Origin: Armatimonadetes bacterium UBA5352
Lineage (GTDB): Bacteria > Armatimonadota > Zipacnadia > Zipacnadales > UBA5352
Length of the DNA: 64,000 nucleotides
NCBI GenBank assembly: GCA_002411015.1
Contig: DHPY01000035.1
Location: 35,024 to 99,023 of the forward strand
Direction: 5' to 3'
Shown: positions 35,040 to 43,884 of the stretch, in pieces
Layout: every line of letters begins with the position of its first letter
How positions within the stretch are numbered: the first letter of the stretch is position 1
Translations under genes and position numbers: made by a program
The notes under the pieces: generated by a model
The model's input: the letters and a program-made list of their open reading frames with translations, nothing else
The model's database searches: none
What the model was told of the DNA's origin: nothing

Positions 35040-35108
35040 AGAGAGAGTGCCTCCGAAGACGCGTCAGGAGCGTACGATCGTGGTGCGGGCGCCCTCACCC
35101 GCACGTGA

Positions 35109-35137
35109 ATTCTACCAAACAAGCGTTCGCAAGTCAA
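35109..35137 (-). promoter_or_regulatory. sigma70-type promoter for tandem uvrA
   Basis: On the minus strand TTGACT (35137-35132), a 17-bp spacer, and TAGAAT (35114-35109). Each box is 5 of 6 to consensus, among the best promoter matches in the window. It gives a leader of ~65 nt. No LexA-type CGAACnnnnGTTCG box is obvious, although GCGAACGCTTGTTT inside the spacer is loosely similar. Confidence 0.7.
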
Positions 35138-35259
35138 TCAAGCGCGAAGATGCACAAGGGGGAGTCACGGTGACACCGCGAAGGCCTCCTCCCGCACGTC
35201 TTGACGCCCTCTGCGGAGCCGGTGTTCAGGCTATGCCGGGCGCTCGACGCGCAGACACA

Positions 35260-35291
35260 GAGGCGGCCCCGCCGGTTGACGGGGCCGCCTC
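35260..35291 (-). terminator. hairpin terminator after the transaldolase-family gene
   Basis: A perfect 12-bp stem GAGGCGGCCCCG / CGGGGCCGCCTC with an 8-nt loop, 24 bp past the transaldolase stop on the minus strand. The tail in that direction is TGTGTCTG, only moderately T-rich. The rest of the ~275-bp gap to uvrA holds the uvrA promoter and no gene. Confidence 0.75.
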
Positions 35292-35314
35292 GATCGCCTC
35301 ACGATGGGTGGTGC

Positions 35315-36736
35315 TTAGGCCTCGCAGACCCAGTGCAGGAACTCATCGTAGGTCTCTGAGAAGCCCTTGAGAGTTCGGGCGGCCGGGACGAAGTCGATGA
35401 ACTCCTCGGGCATCATGCCGTCCGGCTCGTAGGCCTGGCGGAAGATGCTGCTCTGCATGAGCTTGTCGAGGTAGCCCTCGGGCAGCGGGGCCCAGATGCC
35501 GTCGGGATCGATCTCCCGCGGCACGGAGTCGTAGTCCGCGGCCTTGTCCGGGAAGATGGTGATGAAGTTCGGCACCGGGCCGTTGCTGGTGCCGCGCTCG
35601 ATGTTCCACGCGCCGCGCCCGGAGGCGGCCAGTGCGAAGCTCTTGTGGAAGCCAAGGCCGCCCTCTGTCGGCGGGTGGTTGAGGAGGTGGTACTCGCGCT
35701 GGCGAATGGCCGTCGTCGCCCACTTCTTGACCTCTTCCCAGTCCTCCACGCCGGCCTCCTGAAGCTGCTCGCCGACCGGATCGTCGAGGCGCCCGTCCAT
35801 CTGCGTGCGGAAGCAGACCTTGGCGGTGCTGTTGGCCTCGATCGCGCCGGCGAAAGCGATCTGCTGTGGGAGGGCGAAGTTCACGGTGATGTTGACGCCC
35901 ATCCCGGCAGCGGTGATGCGCTCCGCGGCGGCGATCCCGGCAGCGGTGCCCGGCAGCTTGAAGACGATGTTCGGCGTGCCGCCGAGCGCGTCCTCGATCT
36001 GCCCGTAGACGTAGGTTGCCTCCTCGACCATCTTGTCGGCGTTCGAGGCTTCCTTCGGGTTAAGCTGGAGGCTGACGTAGCCGAGGTTCCCGCCGGTGAT
36101 CTCCCAGATCGGGCGCAGCAGCCGCGCGTTCGTCAGCACAACCTGGATCGTCATCGCATACGCGAGGGTGACCGGGTCGCAGGAGTCGCCGTGTTCCTTG
36201 CGCAGCGCGTCGCGGACGGGCGTCCAGATCTCCGGCTGCTCCTTGCGCGCAATGTCAACCAGCACCGGGTTGGTGGTGACCAGGATCGCGCCCTTCTGCA
36301 TGGCCTTGCGCAGACCCGTAGCATAGTCATTGCCCCACCAGGTGTTGAGCTCGCCGGCGAGGGTCATGCGGGTCATCTTCACGAGGTTGCTCTGGCCAAG
36401 CTGCTTGATCTCGGCATCTACCCGGGCGGCCTCTTCGGAGGCGCCGAGGTCCTTCAGAAGCGCCACGTTCGCCGCAACCTGCTCATCAAGCTGCGCATCC
36501 GTTGCGATGGCCGCGCCGTACTTGTCCTTGCTCTGCAGGTTCCAGTTCGCCAGCACCGACTTGAGGTCGATCGCGCTCTCCGCGATGGCCTCGGCGATGT
36601 CGGCCTTGCCGGCCTCGTCGGCGGAGCCGTACGCGCTCTTCATCTCCGACCGGAATTCACCCAGGCGGCCGGCGAGGTCGCCGGGCACGGTGTAGAAGAT
36701 CAAGTCCTGCAGGATAGATACCTGTTCGTTCGTCAT
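35315..36736 (-). CDS. transaldolase-family protein, long form
   Basis: A 473-residue member of the transaldolase family, which moves three-carbon units between sugar phosphates through a lysine Schiff base. The Schiff-base region reads NIVFKLPGTAAGIAAAE; GAILVTTNPVLVDIA and ITVNFALPQQIAFAGA supply other barrel strands. It is about 150 residues longer than TalB: an N-terminal helical ~130 residues and a C-terminal segment (DGIWAPLPEGYLDKLMQS, FSETYDEFLHWV). The ATG has GAGGAG 10 nt upstream; GTG 36742 is an alternative. It diverges from the trypsin-like protease gene across a ~297-bp gap. That gap shows a partial palindrome (GGGCAG ... CTGCCC near 36960-36990) and no clear promoter. Confidence 0.82.
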   Translation of the reverse strand: MTNEQVSILQDLIFYTVPGDLAGRLGEFRSEMKSAYGSADEAGKADIAEAIAESAIDLKSVLANWNLQSKDKYGAAIATDAQLDEQVAANVALLKDLGASEEAARVDAEIKQLGQSNLVKMTRMTLAGELNTWWGNDYATGLRKAMQKGAILVTTNPVLVDIARKEQPEIWTPVRDALRKEHGDSCDPVTLAYAMTIQVVLTNARLLRPIWEITGGNLGYVSLQLNPKEASNADKMVEEATYVYGQIEDALGGTPNIVFKLPGTAAGIAAAERITAAGMGVNITVNFALPQQIAFAGAIEANSTAKVCFRTQMDGRLDDPVGEQLQEAGVEDWEEVKKWATTAIRQREYHLLNHPPTEGGLGFHKSFALAASGRGAWNIERGTSNGPVPNFITIFPDKAADYDSVPREIDPDGIWAPLPEGYLDKLMQSSIFRQAYEPDGMMPEEFIDFVPAARTLKGFSETYDEFLHWVCEA

Positions 36737-37033
36737 TGTCACTTCGCTCCTCATATCTGCTAGGTGGAATCCAACGCTTATCGTCACTCGAAGGCGGCGA
36801 TTCTGTGGGTAGCTCTCGTGTCCTTTCTCCAGTCGTGGGGCAATCCCTCCATCGGCCGCTACATTCGCGAGATTGTTTCTCCGGGCATCATCCCGCGATT
36901 TCCACAGGCATGATGGAGGAATGGATGTTGCGGCGGCGAACGAAGAGCCGTCATCTGTTTGGGCAGCCGGGCTGCGGCCTGCCCGGGCGGATGGGGGCGG
37001 GGGCCGCCTAGCCACGCGCAAGAGGTGAGCAGC

Positions 37034-38608
37034 ATGCAGACACACAACAGGACCGCCATCCGAATCCCGTCGCTTGCCGCACTCGCACTGGCGGCCTGCC
37101 TGCTGGCGCAACAGGCCCCTCCGGCTGAGGCGCAGGCCCTCACCGCGGCGACCGTGGAGAAGATTAAAGACGCTGTGGTGCTCATTGACGTCGCCTTGAC
37201 CACCCCGCAGGGCGAGACGGGCGGCAGCGGAAGCGGTTTCGTCATCTCCCCCAATGGACACATCATCACCAACGCGCACGTCGTCTCGATGGTCACGCAG
37301 GATGAGGCCGGCGGAACGGTTGTGGCCACGGACCGCACGGTGCAGGTAGTCTTCCACCCCGGCACCGCGCAGGAGAAGGTCTTCCCGGCGCAGGTGCTCC
37401 GGGAGCATCATGAGCACGACCTCGCGCTGCTCAAGATCGAGGCCGCGACCCCGGTATACCTCGACCTCGCCGATTCCGACGCCGTGGCCGAGACCTCCGC
37501 AATCTACGCCTGCGGCCACCCACTTGGCCTGCGCGAGATCTCCATCCGCACCGGCACCGTCACCGCGCACCGCACCTGGGAGGGCAAGCCGTACATCGAG
37601 CACGATGCATCAGCCGAAGAAGGGAACTCCGGCGGTCCGGTCGTGCTCCCCGACGCGCGCGTGGTCGGCGTCCACACGCTCACTCTCGTGAGCAGCGGGA
37701 TGATGACCAAGTTCGCGATCCCGTCGAATGTGGTCACCGCGTGGCTCGCAACGGATGTCGCCGACGATCCTCCCCTGCCGATCCCCGGCAAAGTGATCCG
37801 GGAACTGCTGGCGAACTCCAATCTGAACTACGAGGACGCTGGAGAAGGCAGCTTCTCCATCCCGTACGACAATGACGTCACACTCATCGCGCACGAATAC
37901 GACGACTTCCTGCGGCTCTACTGCGAGCTTGGGCAGCTTCCCGGCGGAGAGCGGCTCCTGCAGGGCATGGCTGCGCTGGAGGCTCTGCGCTTCAACTACT
38001 CCGACCCGGTAGGCCGGCTGAGCGTGTGGGAGCCGGAGGAGGGTGATCTCAGGCTCTACTGGGAGTGCCAGATTCCGATGTCAACCGCGACCGGCGAGTA
38101 CCTCCGGACGATCGCCGATGTCGGCGCACTGCAGGTTGCACGCTGGGGAGCGGTTCTGCGGGCCGAGCAGCCTGAGGAGCCGACCTCCCTCTACCCCGGC
38201 GGCACAGAGGAAGAGATCGCGGCGATGGTCGAGCATCTTGGGCAGCAGATCGCTGATACCGGGCTCACCCACGAGAAGAACGATAGGACCTTCGAGATAC
38301 CCTACGATAACGACGTGACCGTGCGCTCCACTATCTACCAGGGCATGGTCTGGACCTACGCCTACACCGGCGGGATGCCCGGTGACAGCACGGCTGCACA
38401 GGGCCAGATCGCGATCGAACTGCTCAAGCGCAACTGGGATGACCCGCTCGGCCGCCTGAGCCTCGATGGCGATAACGATGTCTGCTGGGAGTCGCAGGTC
38501 CCCTCGACCTGCCTGACGCCCGACTACATCGCGATTGTCGCGGGAACTGCGGCCTCGCAGGTAGCGGGCTTCATCGAGACCTACGGCCAGATACCGTTCA
38601 ACGGCTGA
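37034..38608 (+). CDS. exported trypsin-like protease with two YbjN-like C-terminal repeats
   Basis: A 524-residue secreted serine protease. A signal peptide covers residues ~1-34. The protease domain (HtrA/S1C type) has the triad H82 in TNAHVV, D129 in HDLALLKI and S199 in EEGNSGGPVV. Instead of a PDZ domain it carries two related ~110-residue units (about 264-374 and 409-518). Both contain an IPYDNDV strand, a middle YSDPVGRLS or WDDPLGRLS, and a terminal helix that begins near TGEYLRTI or TPDYIAIV. The units resemble YbjN/type III chaperone-like folds, whose role is unknown. AGAGGTGAG precedes the ATG. No terminator is obvious directly after the stop. Confidence 0.82.
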   Translation: MQTHNRTAIRIPSLAALALAACLLAQQAPPAEAQALTAATVEKIKDAVVLIDVALTTPQGETGGSGSGFVISPNGHIITNAHVVSMVTQDEAGGTVVATDRTVQVVFHPGTAQEKVFPAQVLREHHEHDLALLKIEAATPVYLDLADSDAVAETSAIYACGHPLGLREISIRTGTVTAHRTWEGKPYIEHDASAEEGNSGGPVVLPDARVVGVHTLTLVSSGMMTKFAIPSNVVTAWLATDVADDPPLPIPGKVIRELLANSNLNYEDAGEGSFSIPYDNDVTLIAHEYDDFLRLYCELGQLPGGERLLQGMAALEALRFNYSDPVGRLSVWEPEEGDLRLYWECQIPMSTATGEYLRTIADVGALQVARWGAVLRAEQPEEPTSLYPGGTEEEIAAMVEHLGQQIADTGLTHEKNDRTFEIPYDNDVTVRSTIYQGMVWTYAYTGGMPGDSTAAQGQIAIELLKRNWDDPLGRLSLDGDNDVCWESQVPSTCLTPDYIAIVAGTAASQVAGFIETYGQIPFNG

Positions 38609-38741
38609 CCGGGTAGCAGGGAGCATGTCAACGGCGCGGCCGGTGGTGGCCGCGAACCGGCTGCGCGCAATCATGAAGGGGCCGCCCGGGCGTCCGCTTC
38701 GCGGCGAGGGTCCCGCGAGGGCTGTCGTCTAGCCCTGCGGG

Positions 38742-38827
38742 AGGTTCCACCCCGGCCCATGTCGCTCTTCGTCCGCAACACGGCAGAGCAGACGGCTATC
38801 GGTAGGCGGTGGGCCGGGGTGGAACCT
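38742..38827. repeat. 18-bp perfect inverted repeat with 50-bp loop
   Basis: AGGTTCCACCCCGGCCCA (38742-38759) and its exact complement TGGGCCGGGGTGGAACCT (38810-38827). Directly before it lies a second near-perfect hairpin (38711-38741, TCCCGC-AGGGCT paired with AGCCCT-GCGGGA). The ~350-bp gap between the protease and the next gene holds these two structures and one terminator but no ORF with a ribosome site. It could be a structured RNA, a MITE remnant or a REP-type element. Confidence 0.75.
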
Positions 38828-38909
38828 GAGGCGCGGGCGCGCCTCACTCCTCGCCAACGGTAGCGACCGTGCTCGCACGAAGATCCGCGCAGGCGATAGA
38901 CCAGTGCCT

Positions 38910-38939
38910 ACGGGCGCAGCCACCTCCGGCTGCGCCCGT
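38910..38939 (-). terminator. hairpin terminator for the minus-strand membrane protein gene
   Basis: A perfect 12-bp stem ACGGGCGCAGCC / GGCTGCGCCCGT with a 6-nt loop, 20 bp beyond the stop of the small membrane protein gene. It could also end read-through from the protease side. Confidence 0.7.
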
Positions 38940-38959
38940 CTCGCGCGCAACCTCTCGCT

Positions 38960-39493
38960 TCAGCTCTCGCCGAGGAAGTGCTTCGCCCGCGCCTCCGCCC
39001 ACCGCGACAGCGGCGGGAATGAGATCCTCCGGCCAAGCAGCGCCTCAATGCCGAAGAAGCTCGACAGCAGCAGCGCGAGGCTCAGCACGACCACCAGGTG
39101 CGCGAGCGCGAGCGCGCCGGTGATCGCGTCTCCCTGCGGCCCCTCGATGGCCCCCGCGAGTGCCGAAATGCCGTTAATCGCCAGCCGCAGCGCGATGACG
39201 ATGACGCTCCAGCCCGCGCTGGCGAAGAGGTGGTAGGGAATGCCCCGCACCCGCCGCATCCTCCGCGACCGCAGCAGCAGCAGCGGCAGCGGCGCGGTCA
39301 GCCACCCGAGCCACGCGAAGTAGCAGGCCGCCGCGAGCATCTTCGGCCCCGGATCGCGCCAGACGAAGCGCGGCTCAACACGCACCAGCGCGCGCGACCG
39401 CGGGTCATCCGGCGGCTCGGCCTCAGGCGGCCTCTCGTCTACGGGACCTCGGCCGCCGCCAGGGACCCCATCGGCCGGAGTGGGTGACGCCAT
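38960..39493 (-). CDS. small multi-helix membrane protein
   Basis: A 177-residue protein with a charged, Pro-rich cytoplasmic N-terminus (~50 residues) and three hydrophobic segments: MLAAACYFAWLGWLTAPLPL, SAGWSVIVIALRLAINGI, and ALAHLVVVLSLALLLSSFFG. A short PYHLFASAG motif between helices one and two faintly recalls the Tic20/DUF4870 pattern, but I would not name it on that. It starts 8 bp after the flavoprotein stop on the same strand and is probably co-transcribed with it, so a membrane-anchor role for the flavoprotein is possible. Confidence 0.6.
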   Translation of the reverse strand: MASPTPADGVPGGGRGPVDERPPEAEPPDDPRSRALVRVEPRFVWRDPGPKMLAAACYFAWLGWLTAPLPLLLLRSRRMRRVRGIPYHLFASAGWSVIVIALRLAINGISALAGAIEGPQGDAITGALALAHLVVVLSLALLLSSFFGIEALLGRRISFPPLSRWAEARAKHFLGES

Positions 39494-39501
39494 GCCGCTC
39501 C

Positions 39502-41235
39502 TCAGCCCTCCAGCTTCTTCTCGAGCCCCGACAGCTCGCCCGATAGCTCGATCAGCGGCTGCACCTCGGCCACGATCTCATCGCCCTCGAGGCGCAACTC
39601 AATCTGCCGCTGCCACTGCGGATCGTTGACCGCGTCGCAGTCGGCGCGGTAGTGCGTACCGCGGCTCTCCTCGCGCATCGAAGCCGGCAGCGCCACGCAG
39701 CGGCCCAGCAGCGCCATGTTCCGCGCTTCCGCCAGCCGACGCTGTGAGCCTGATGCGCTCTTCAGCCGCTCTGATGCCACCTCAGCCGCCAACGCTGCCT
39801 GCGCGAGACTCTCCGCGGTACGTACGACTGTCCCGCCCTTCCACATCTCCCACGCCATCGCGCTGAGGATCGCGTCTACGTCCTCGCCGCCTGCAGCCGG
39901 CTGCAGCGCGGCCAGGCCCGACTCGGCGAAGCTGCGAACGAACTCAGCGTCGCCCGCGCCGTCGACCTCAGCCGCGGCTTCCCCCGCGCGCCTGCCGAAG
40001 ACCTGGGAGTCGGCCAGGGCATTGCCGCCGGGGCGGTCGGCGCCATGCTGACCGCCCGCGTTCTCTCCGGCGGCCAGCAGGCCCGCGATGCAGGTCCTGC
40101 CCGCGATGTCGATGCGCGCGCCGCCGTTGAAGTGCTGCACCGCGGGCGCGAACTCCACCGCATCGGTGCGCAGGTCGAGGCCACTCTTCAGGAGGTGCTC
40201 GAAGGGCACGCACGCGTCCTGCTCGATGGTGCGGTCGTCGAGGTGCGCGAGGCCCATGAACACGCCACGGTGCTCCGTGCCGCGCCCCTGGCTGATCTCG
40301 CTGAAGACCGCGACATCCACCCACTTGCTCGCATTGCGGATGGTGAACGGGTAGGAGACGCCCTTGATGAAGATCGCCTGCTCGATGTCCACACCCTCGG
40401 GGATGTAGCGCGGGATGAACTCCTCGCCGAGTACGTTCGTGATCTTCGGGTGCATCCGCCAGAACACGCCTGACAGCGCGAAGTGTATCGGGTGCACGAT
40501 GCTTGGGCCGATCTGCACGAACTCGAAGTTCACCAGAGGGCAGCCCGCGCGCAGGGCGGCCGCGTAACCGTCACCGGTCGCGCCCATCGGGAAGACGTTC
40601 AGCGCGAACATCTCGCCCGCGCCGCCACCGGCAAGGACCACCGCCGGAGTGGCGATCGCCACCGGCTCGTCGTTCTCCATCCCGAGGCCCCACGCGCCGC
40701 GCACCGTGCCGCCATCCACCGCCACGTCCACGATCATCGTGCGGGGCAGAAACTCGACCGAGCCGGGGCCGGTGCGGCTGATCTCGCGGCAGCGTTCCAT
40801 CAGCGTGCGCACGATGATCGGGCCGGTATCGGCGCCTCGCCCGCAGGCGCGGGGGTAGCGGGCGCCATCGCTGAGGATCTGCACGAAACGCCCGTCTTCG
40901 GTCTTGTCGAAGTCCGCGCCCCAGTCCTCAAGCTCCTGGAAGCGTGCAGGGGCATCCTCGGCGATCGCGCGTGCAAGTTCGGGCGTGCAGAGCAGCCCGC
41001 CCTTGACCATGATGTCGATCCAGTGCTCGCGCGGACTGTCGGCCTCATCGGCATGCCCGAAGGCCGCGCCGAAAGCCATCCAGTCGGAGGCCGCGGTGTA
41101 CGTGGTGCCGCACGCCCCGGGAGTGCCCTTGGTTGCCACGATTACCTTCGCGCCCGCCTCCGCGGCGGCCACGGCGGCCCGCAGACCCGCCCCGCCACTA
41201 CCCACGACCAGGACATCGCACTCGTGCATCCGCAT
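39502..41235 (-). CDS. fumarate-reductase/succinate-dehydrogenase-type flavoprotein
   Basis: A 577-residue FAD enzyme. The dinucleotide-binding start is VLVVGSGGAGLRAAVAAAEAG; GTTYTAASDWMAFG, a GRGADTGPIIVRTL segment, and QHFNGGARIDIAG follow. LLAAGENAGGQHGADRPGGN is the C-terminal FAD motif, and MREESRGTHYRADCD belongs to the family's C-terminal helical domain. Relatives include fumarate reductase, L-aspartate oxidase and APS reductase alpha. No iron-sulfur or cytochrome subunit is adjacent, so the electron partner is unknown. The ATG start has GGAGG 8 nt upstream. The C-terminal ELSGLEKKLE tail is a short coiled coil. Confidence 0.85.
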   Translation of the reverse strand: MRMHECDVLVVGSGGAGLRAAVAAAEAGAKVIVATKGTPGACGTTYTAASDWMAFGAAFGHADEADSPREHWIDIMVKGGLLCTPELARAIAEDAPARFQELEDWGADFDKTEDGRFVQILSDGARYPRACGRGADTGPIIVRTLMERCREISRTGPGSVEFLPRTMIVDVAVDGGTVRGAWGLGMENDEPVAIATPAVVLAGGGAGEMFALNVFPMGATGDGYAAALRAGCPLVNFEFVQIGPSIVHPIHFALSGVFWRMHPKITNVLGEEFIPRYIPEGVDIEQAIFIKGVSYPFTIRNASKWVDVAVFSEISQGRGTEHRGVFMGLAHLDDRTIEQDACVPFEHLLKSGLDLRTDAVEFAPAVQHFNGGARIDIAGRTCIAGLLAAGENAGGQHGADRPGGNALADSQVFGRRAGEAAAEVDGAGDAEFVRSFAESGLAALQPAAGGEDVDAILSAMAWEMWKGGTVVRTAESLAQAALAAEVASERLKSASGSQRRLAEARNMALLGRCVALPASMREESRGTHYRADCDAVNDPQWQRQIELRLEGDEIVAEVQPLIELSGELSGLEKKLEG

Positions 41236-41257
41236 CGCTCACGCCTCCACTCTTGCG

Positions 41258-41290
41258 CAGACAGCCGGGCTCAGGTGGCCCGGCTGTCTG
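41258..41290 (-). terminator. hairpin terminator ending the sugar/aldolase operon
   Basis: A perfect 13-bp stem CAGACAGCCGGGC / GCCCGGCTGTCTG with a 7-nt loop, 25 bp past the class II aldolase stop and 22 bp ahead of the flavoprotein start. The tail (GCAAGAG on the minus strand) is not T-rich, so some read-through into the flavoprotein gene is likely. Confidence 0.7.
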
Positions 41291-41315
41291 GCACTGCATC
41301 AGTCTGTTGCTGAGA

Positions 41316-42548
41316 CTACCAGCCGAGGGCCTTGAAGCACGCCGGGCCGGAGTTCTGGCTGCCGGTCGGCGCAATGCGCGCCACGGCCTCGTTGTAGACC
41401 GACTCGAGGTAGACGTTCGTCTCGACATCGGTACCGCAGATCTTCTTGTCGCCGGCCTCGACCTTGCTCGGATCGGCCGCGAAGTGGCGATAGCGGGCCT
41501 GCGAGCCACAGACGAGGAACGCGGTGTTGATGTTGGTCTTGCCGATAAGGCCCTTGGCCACGCCCGCCGAGCCGGTGCCGCCATGCTGCGCGAACGGGGC
41601 GTAGACGCCGGTGGCCTCGATGATGTAGCGCTCGACGGCCTCGAGCTTGCGCTCGTCGATCTCGTGCTTCTCGTCGGCCATCGCGGCATGCTTCATGCCG
41701 ATGTCATACGCCAGACCCTCGGCGCCGGTGTAGGTGACGAAGCCCGCGGCAAGCGCCGCGAAGGCCTGAAGCTCGTCATCGCTGAGCTGCTTGTACTCAA
41801 CGTCGTCGCCGCTCTGGCCGGTCTCGCCAAGCTCCGCCTCGAGCATCATGTCGCTGTTGCCAAGGCCCACGCGCACGGCGTCGGCGATGTCGCGGGTGAT
41901 CGCGAAGTCGAGGATCGGGGGGATGCCCTCGGTGTCGATCATGCCCCACGCGGGCTGCATGATGTCCACGGTGCCCATGAAGTCGGAGCGGAACGACTGG
42001 TACTCCTCGCTCGAGAGGTAGGCGGAGTACTTGCAGGCGAGCTCGGAGGTCAGCTCCTCAACCTGGCCCTGCAGGCCCGCGCCCTCGATGAACGCCCAGG
42101 CCGCGTCGATCTGCTCGGAGGCGCCGGTCGGGCATGCGCGCTGCTTGTAGGTCTTGTCGGCCTTGAACTTCGGCACTGCGAAGTGGTCGAGCGAGACGGC
42201 GACGAGATCGGCGCCGAAGACCTCGGCCTCACCGCGGATCCAGTCGATGCCCATCTTCGCGCCATACAGCGCGGGGTTGCCGCGATAGCCGAGGCCCTTC
42301 GGGGCGAAGATCTTGCCGGGCAGGCCGCCGAGCTTGGTGTTGGCGTTGTGCGAGAACTGGACGATGATCGGCGACTGCTGCTCCATCGCCGACAGCATCA
42401 CGAATGCGCGAGTCTGCCAGAAGTTGTTCGAGTTGGCCGCGAGGATCGTCACCCGCTCGCTCGCCGGCTTCAGCGCCAGGCTCTCATCGAAGGGACAGAA
42501 TGCGTCGAAGATCTTGCGCAGCTCACGTCCGGTCAGAAGTGCTCCCAT
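41316..42548 (-). CDS. class II fructose-bisphosphate aldolase-family protein
   Basis: A 410-residue protein. The N-terminus ILAANSNNFWQTRAFVMLSA matches the class II aldolase strand 1-helix 1 pattern. LVAVSLDHFAVPKF carries a metal-site-type Asp-His, a second site is FAQHGGTGSAG, and NINTAFLVCGSQARYRHF replaces the usual GKVNINTD segment. It should bind zinc and cleave or form a ketose (bis)phosphate. Several motifs are looser than in FbaA, KbaY or GatY, so another aldol substrate is likely. The ATG follows AGGAGGG. It lies 147 bp after a class I aldolase gene on the same strand. Confidence 0.78.
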   Translation of the reverse strand: MGALLTGRELRKIFDAFCPFDESLALKPASERVTILAANSNNFWQTRAFVMLSAMEQQSPIIVQFSHNANTKLGGLPGKIFAPKGLGYRGNPALYGAKMGIDWIRGEAEVFGADLVAVSLDHFAVPKFKADKTYKQRACPTGASEQIDAAWAFIEGAGLQGQVEELTSELACKYSAYLSSEEYQSFRSDFMGTVDIMQPAWGMIDTEGIPPILDFAITRDIADAVRVGLGNSDMMLEAELGETGQSGDDVEYKQLSDDELQAFAALAAGFVTYTGAEGLAYDIGMKHAAMADEKHEIDERKLEAVERYIIEATGVYAPFAQHGGTGSAGVAKGLIGKTNINTAFLVCGSQARYRHFAADPSKVEAGDKKICGTDVETNVYLESVYNEAVARIAPTGSQNSGPACFKALGW

Positions 42549-42695
42549 CGTAAATCCACCCTCCTGGGGTTGGTTCGTGCTCAGGTCGCTCAACCATGAG
42601 TCACGCGCAGTCACACGCTTCGGCGTCGGCCGCGCGCATGCCGCTTTCGTTTGTCCGCTATGAAATCCGGGCCCGGCCGGGCACACTGACCCGCC

Positions 42696-43763
42696 TCAGG
42701 CCACGGTGACGTCCTCGCACAGATACACGTCCTGGATCGCGTTGAGCAGCTTCACGCCCTCGCTCATCGGCCGCTGGAACGCCTTCCGGCCTGAGATCAG
42801 GCCCATCCCGCCCGCGCGCTTGTTGATCACGGCGGTCCGCACCGCCTGCGCCAGGTCGTTCTCCCCCGCCGACGCGCCGCCGGAGTTGATCAGGCCAATC
42901 CGGCCCATGTAGCAGTTCACGACCTGCCAGCGAGTCCACTCGATCGGGTTGTCCGGGATCAGCGTGCCGTCGTAGAGTCGCTTGTCCGTCCGGCCATACT
43001 TGGTGTCCTGCGCCATCGCCGGGTAGCCGCCGTTGTTCTCCGGCTGCTTCTGCTTGATGATATCGGCCTCGATCGTGACGCCCTGGTGGTTCGCCTGGCC
43101 GGTGAGATCGGCCGACAGCTGGTAATCCTTGTCGCGATTGAACTCGCTGTTGCGCAGGTAGGTCCACAGGACCGTGAACATCCCGAGTTCATGCGCGTGC
43201 TGGAAGGCCTCCGTCGTCTCCTGCACCTGCCGGTCGCTGTTCTCCGAGCCGTAGTAGATCGTGGCCCCAACGCCCGCCGCCCCAAGATCCCACGCCTGTT
43301 CCACGCTCCCGTAGTAGACCTGGTCATACTCGTTCGGGTAGCGCAGAAGCTCACTGTGATTGAGCTTCACGATGAACGGGATCCGGTGCGCGTACTTGCG
43401 GCTCACCGCGCCCAGCACCCCGAGCGTCGAGGCGACGCCGTTGCAGCCGCCCTCCATCGCCAGCTCAACGATCTTCGCCGGATCGAAGTACTCCGGGTTC
43501 GGCGCGAAGGCCGAGGCCGCACTGTGCTCGACGCCCTGATCTACCGGCAGAATGGAGACATAGCCCGTTCGCGCCAGCCGCCCGTGGTTCCACAGCCGGC
43601 ACAGGTTCGTCAGCACGCGCGTCGAGCGGTCCGTCTGCCACAGCACCCGCTCCGGGAAATCCGGCCCGGGCAGGTGCAGCTTCTCGCGACTGATACCCGT
43701 CGCCTGGTACTCCAGCAGCCCGCGCTCTTCGCCCAGCAGTTCACCGATCTGGTCTCTGGTCAT
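42696..43763 (-). CDS. fbaB: class I (DhnA/FbaB-type) fructose-bisphosphate aldolase
   Basis: A 355-residue archaeal-type class I aldolase. VSILPVDQGVEHS, FIVKLNHSELLRYPNEYDQ, and GAAGVGATIYYGSENSDRQ fit the family; the Schiff-base lysine is expected in TIEADIIKQKQPEN; and INSGGASAGENDL plus GLISGRKAFQRP complete the phosphate site. It joins DHAP and glyceraldehyde-3-phosphate or an analogue. No metal ligands are needed. The upstream gap to the PfkB gene is 121 bp and contains a TATAGG box, so a secondary promoter is possible. Confidence 0.9.
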   Translation of the reverse strand: MTRDQIGELLGEERGLLEYQATGISREKLHLPGPDFPERVLWQTDRSTRVLTNLCRLWNHGRLARTGYVSILPVDQGVEHSAASAFAPNPEYFDPAKIVELAMEGGCNGVASTLGVLGAVSRKYAHRIPFIVKLNHSELLRYPNEYDQVYYGSVEQAWDLGAAGVGATIYYGSENSDRQVQETTEAFQHAHELGMFTVLWTYLRNSEFNRDKDYQLSADLTGQANHQGVTIEADIIKQKQPENNGGYPAMAQDTKYGRTDKRLYDGTLIPDNPIEWTRWQVVNCYMGRIGLINSGGASAGENDLAQAVRTAVINKRAGGMGLISGRKAFQRPMSEGVKLLNAIQDVYLCEDVTVA

Positions 43764-43884
43764 CGTAGCTCTCCCTCACCATCCACGCCCGCCTCAATGC
43801 CGATCTGTCATCCCTATATTCCCCGACCCGCGGGCCGAACCCTCCTGCCCGGCGCCGTCACCTGGGCCGATTTCCGCGGTGCCC

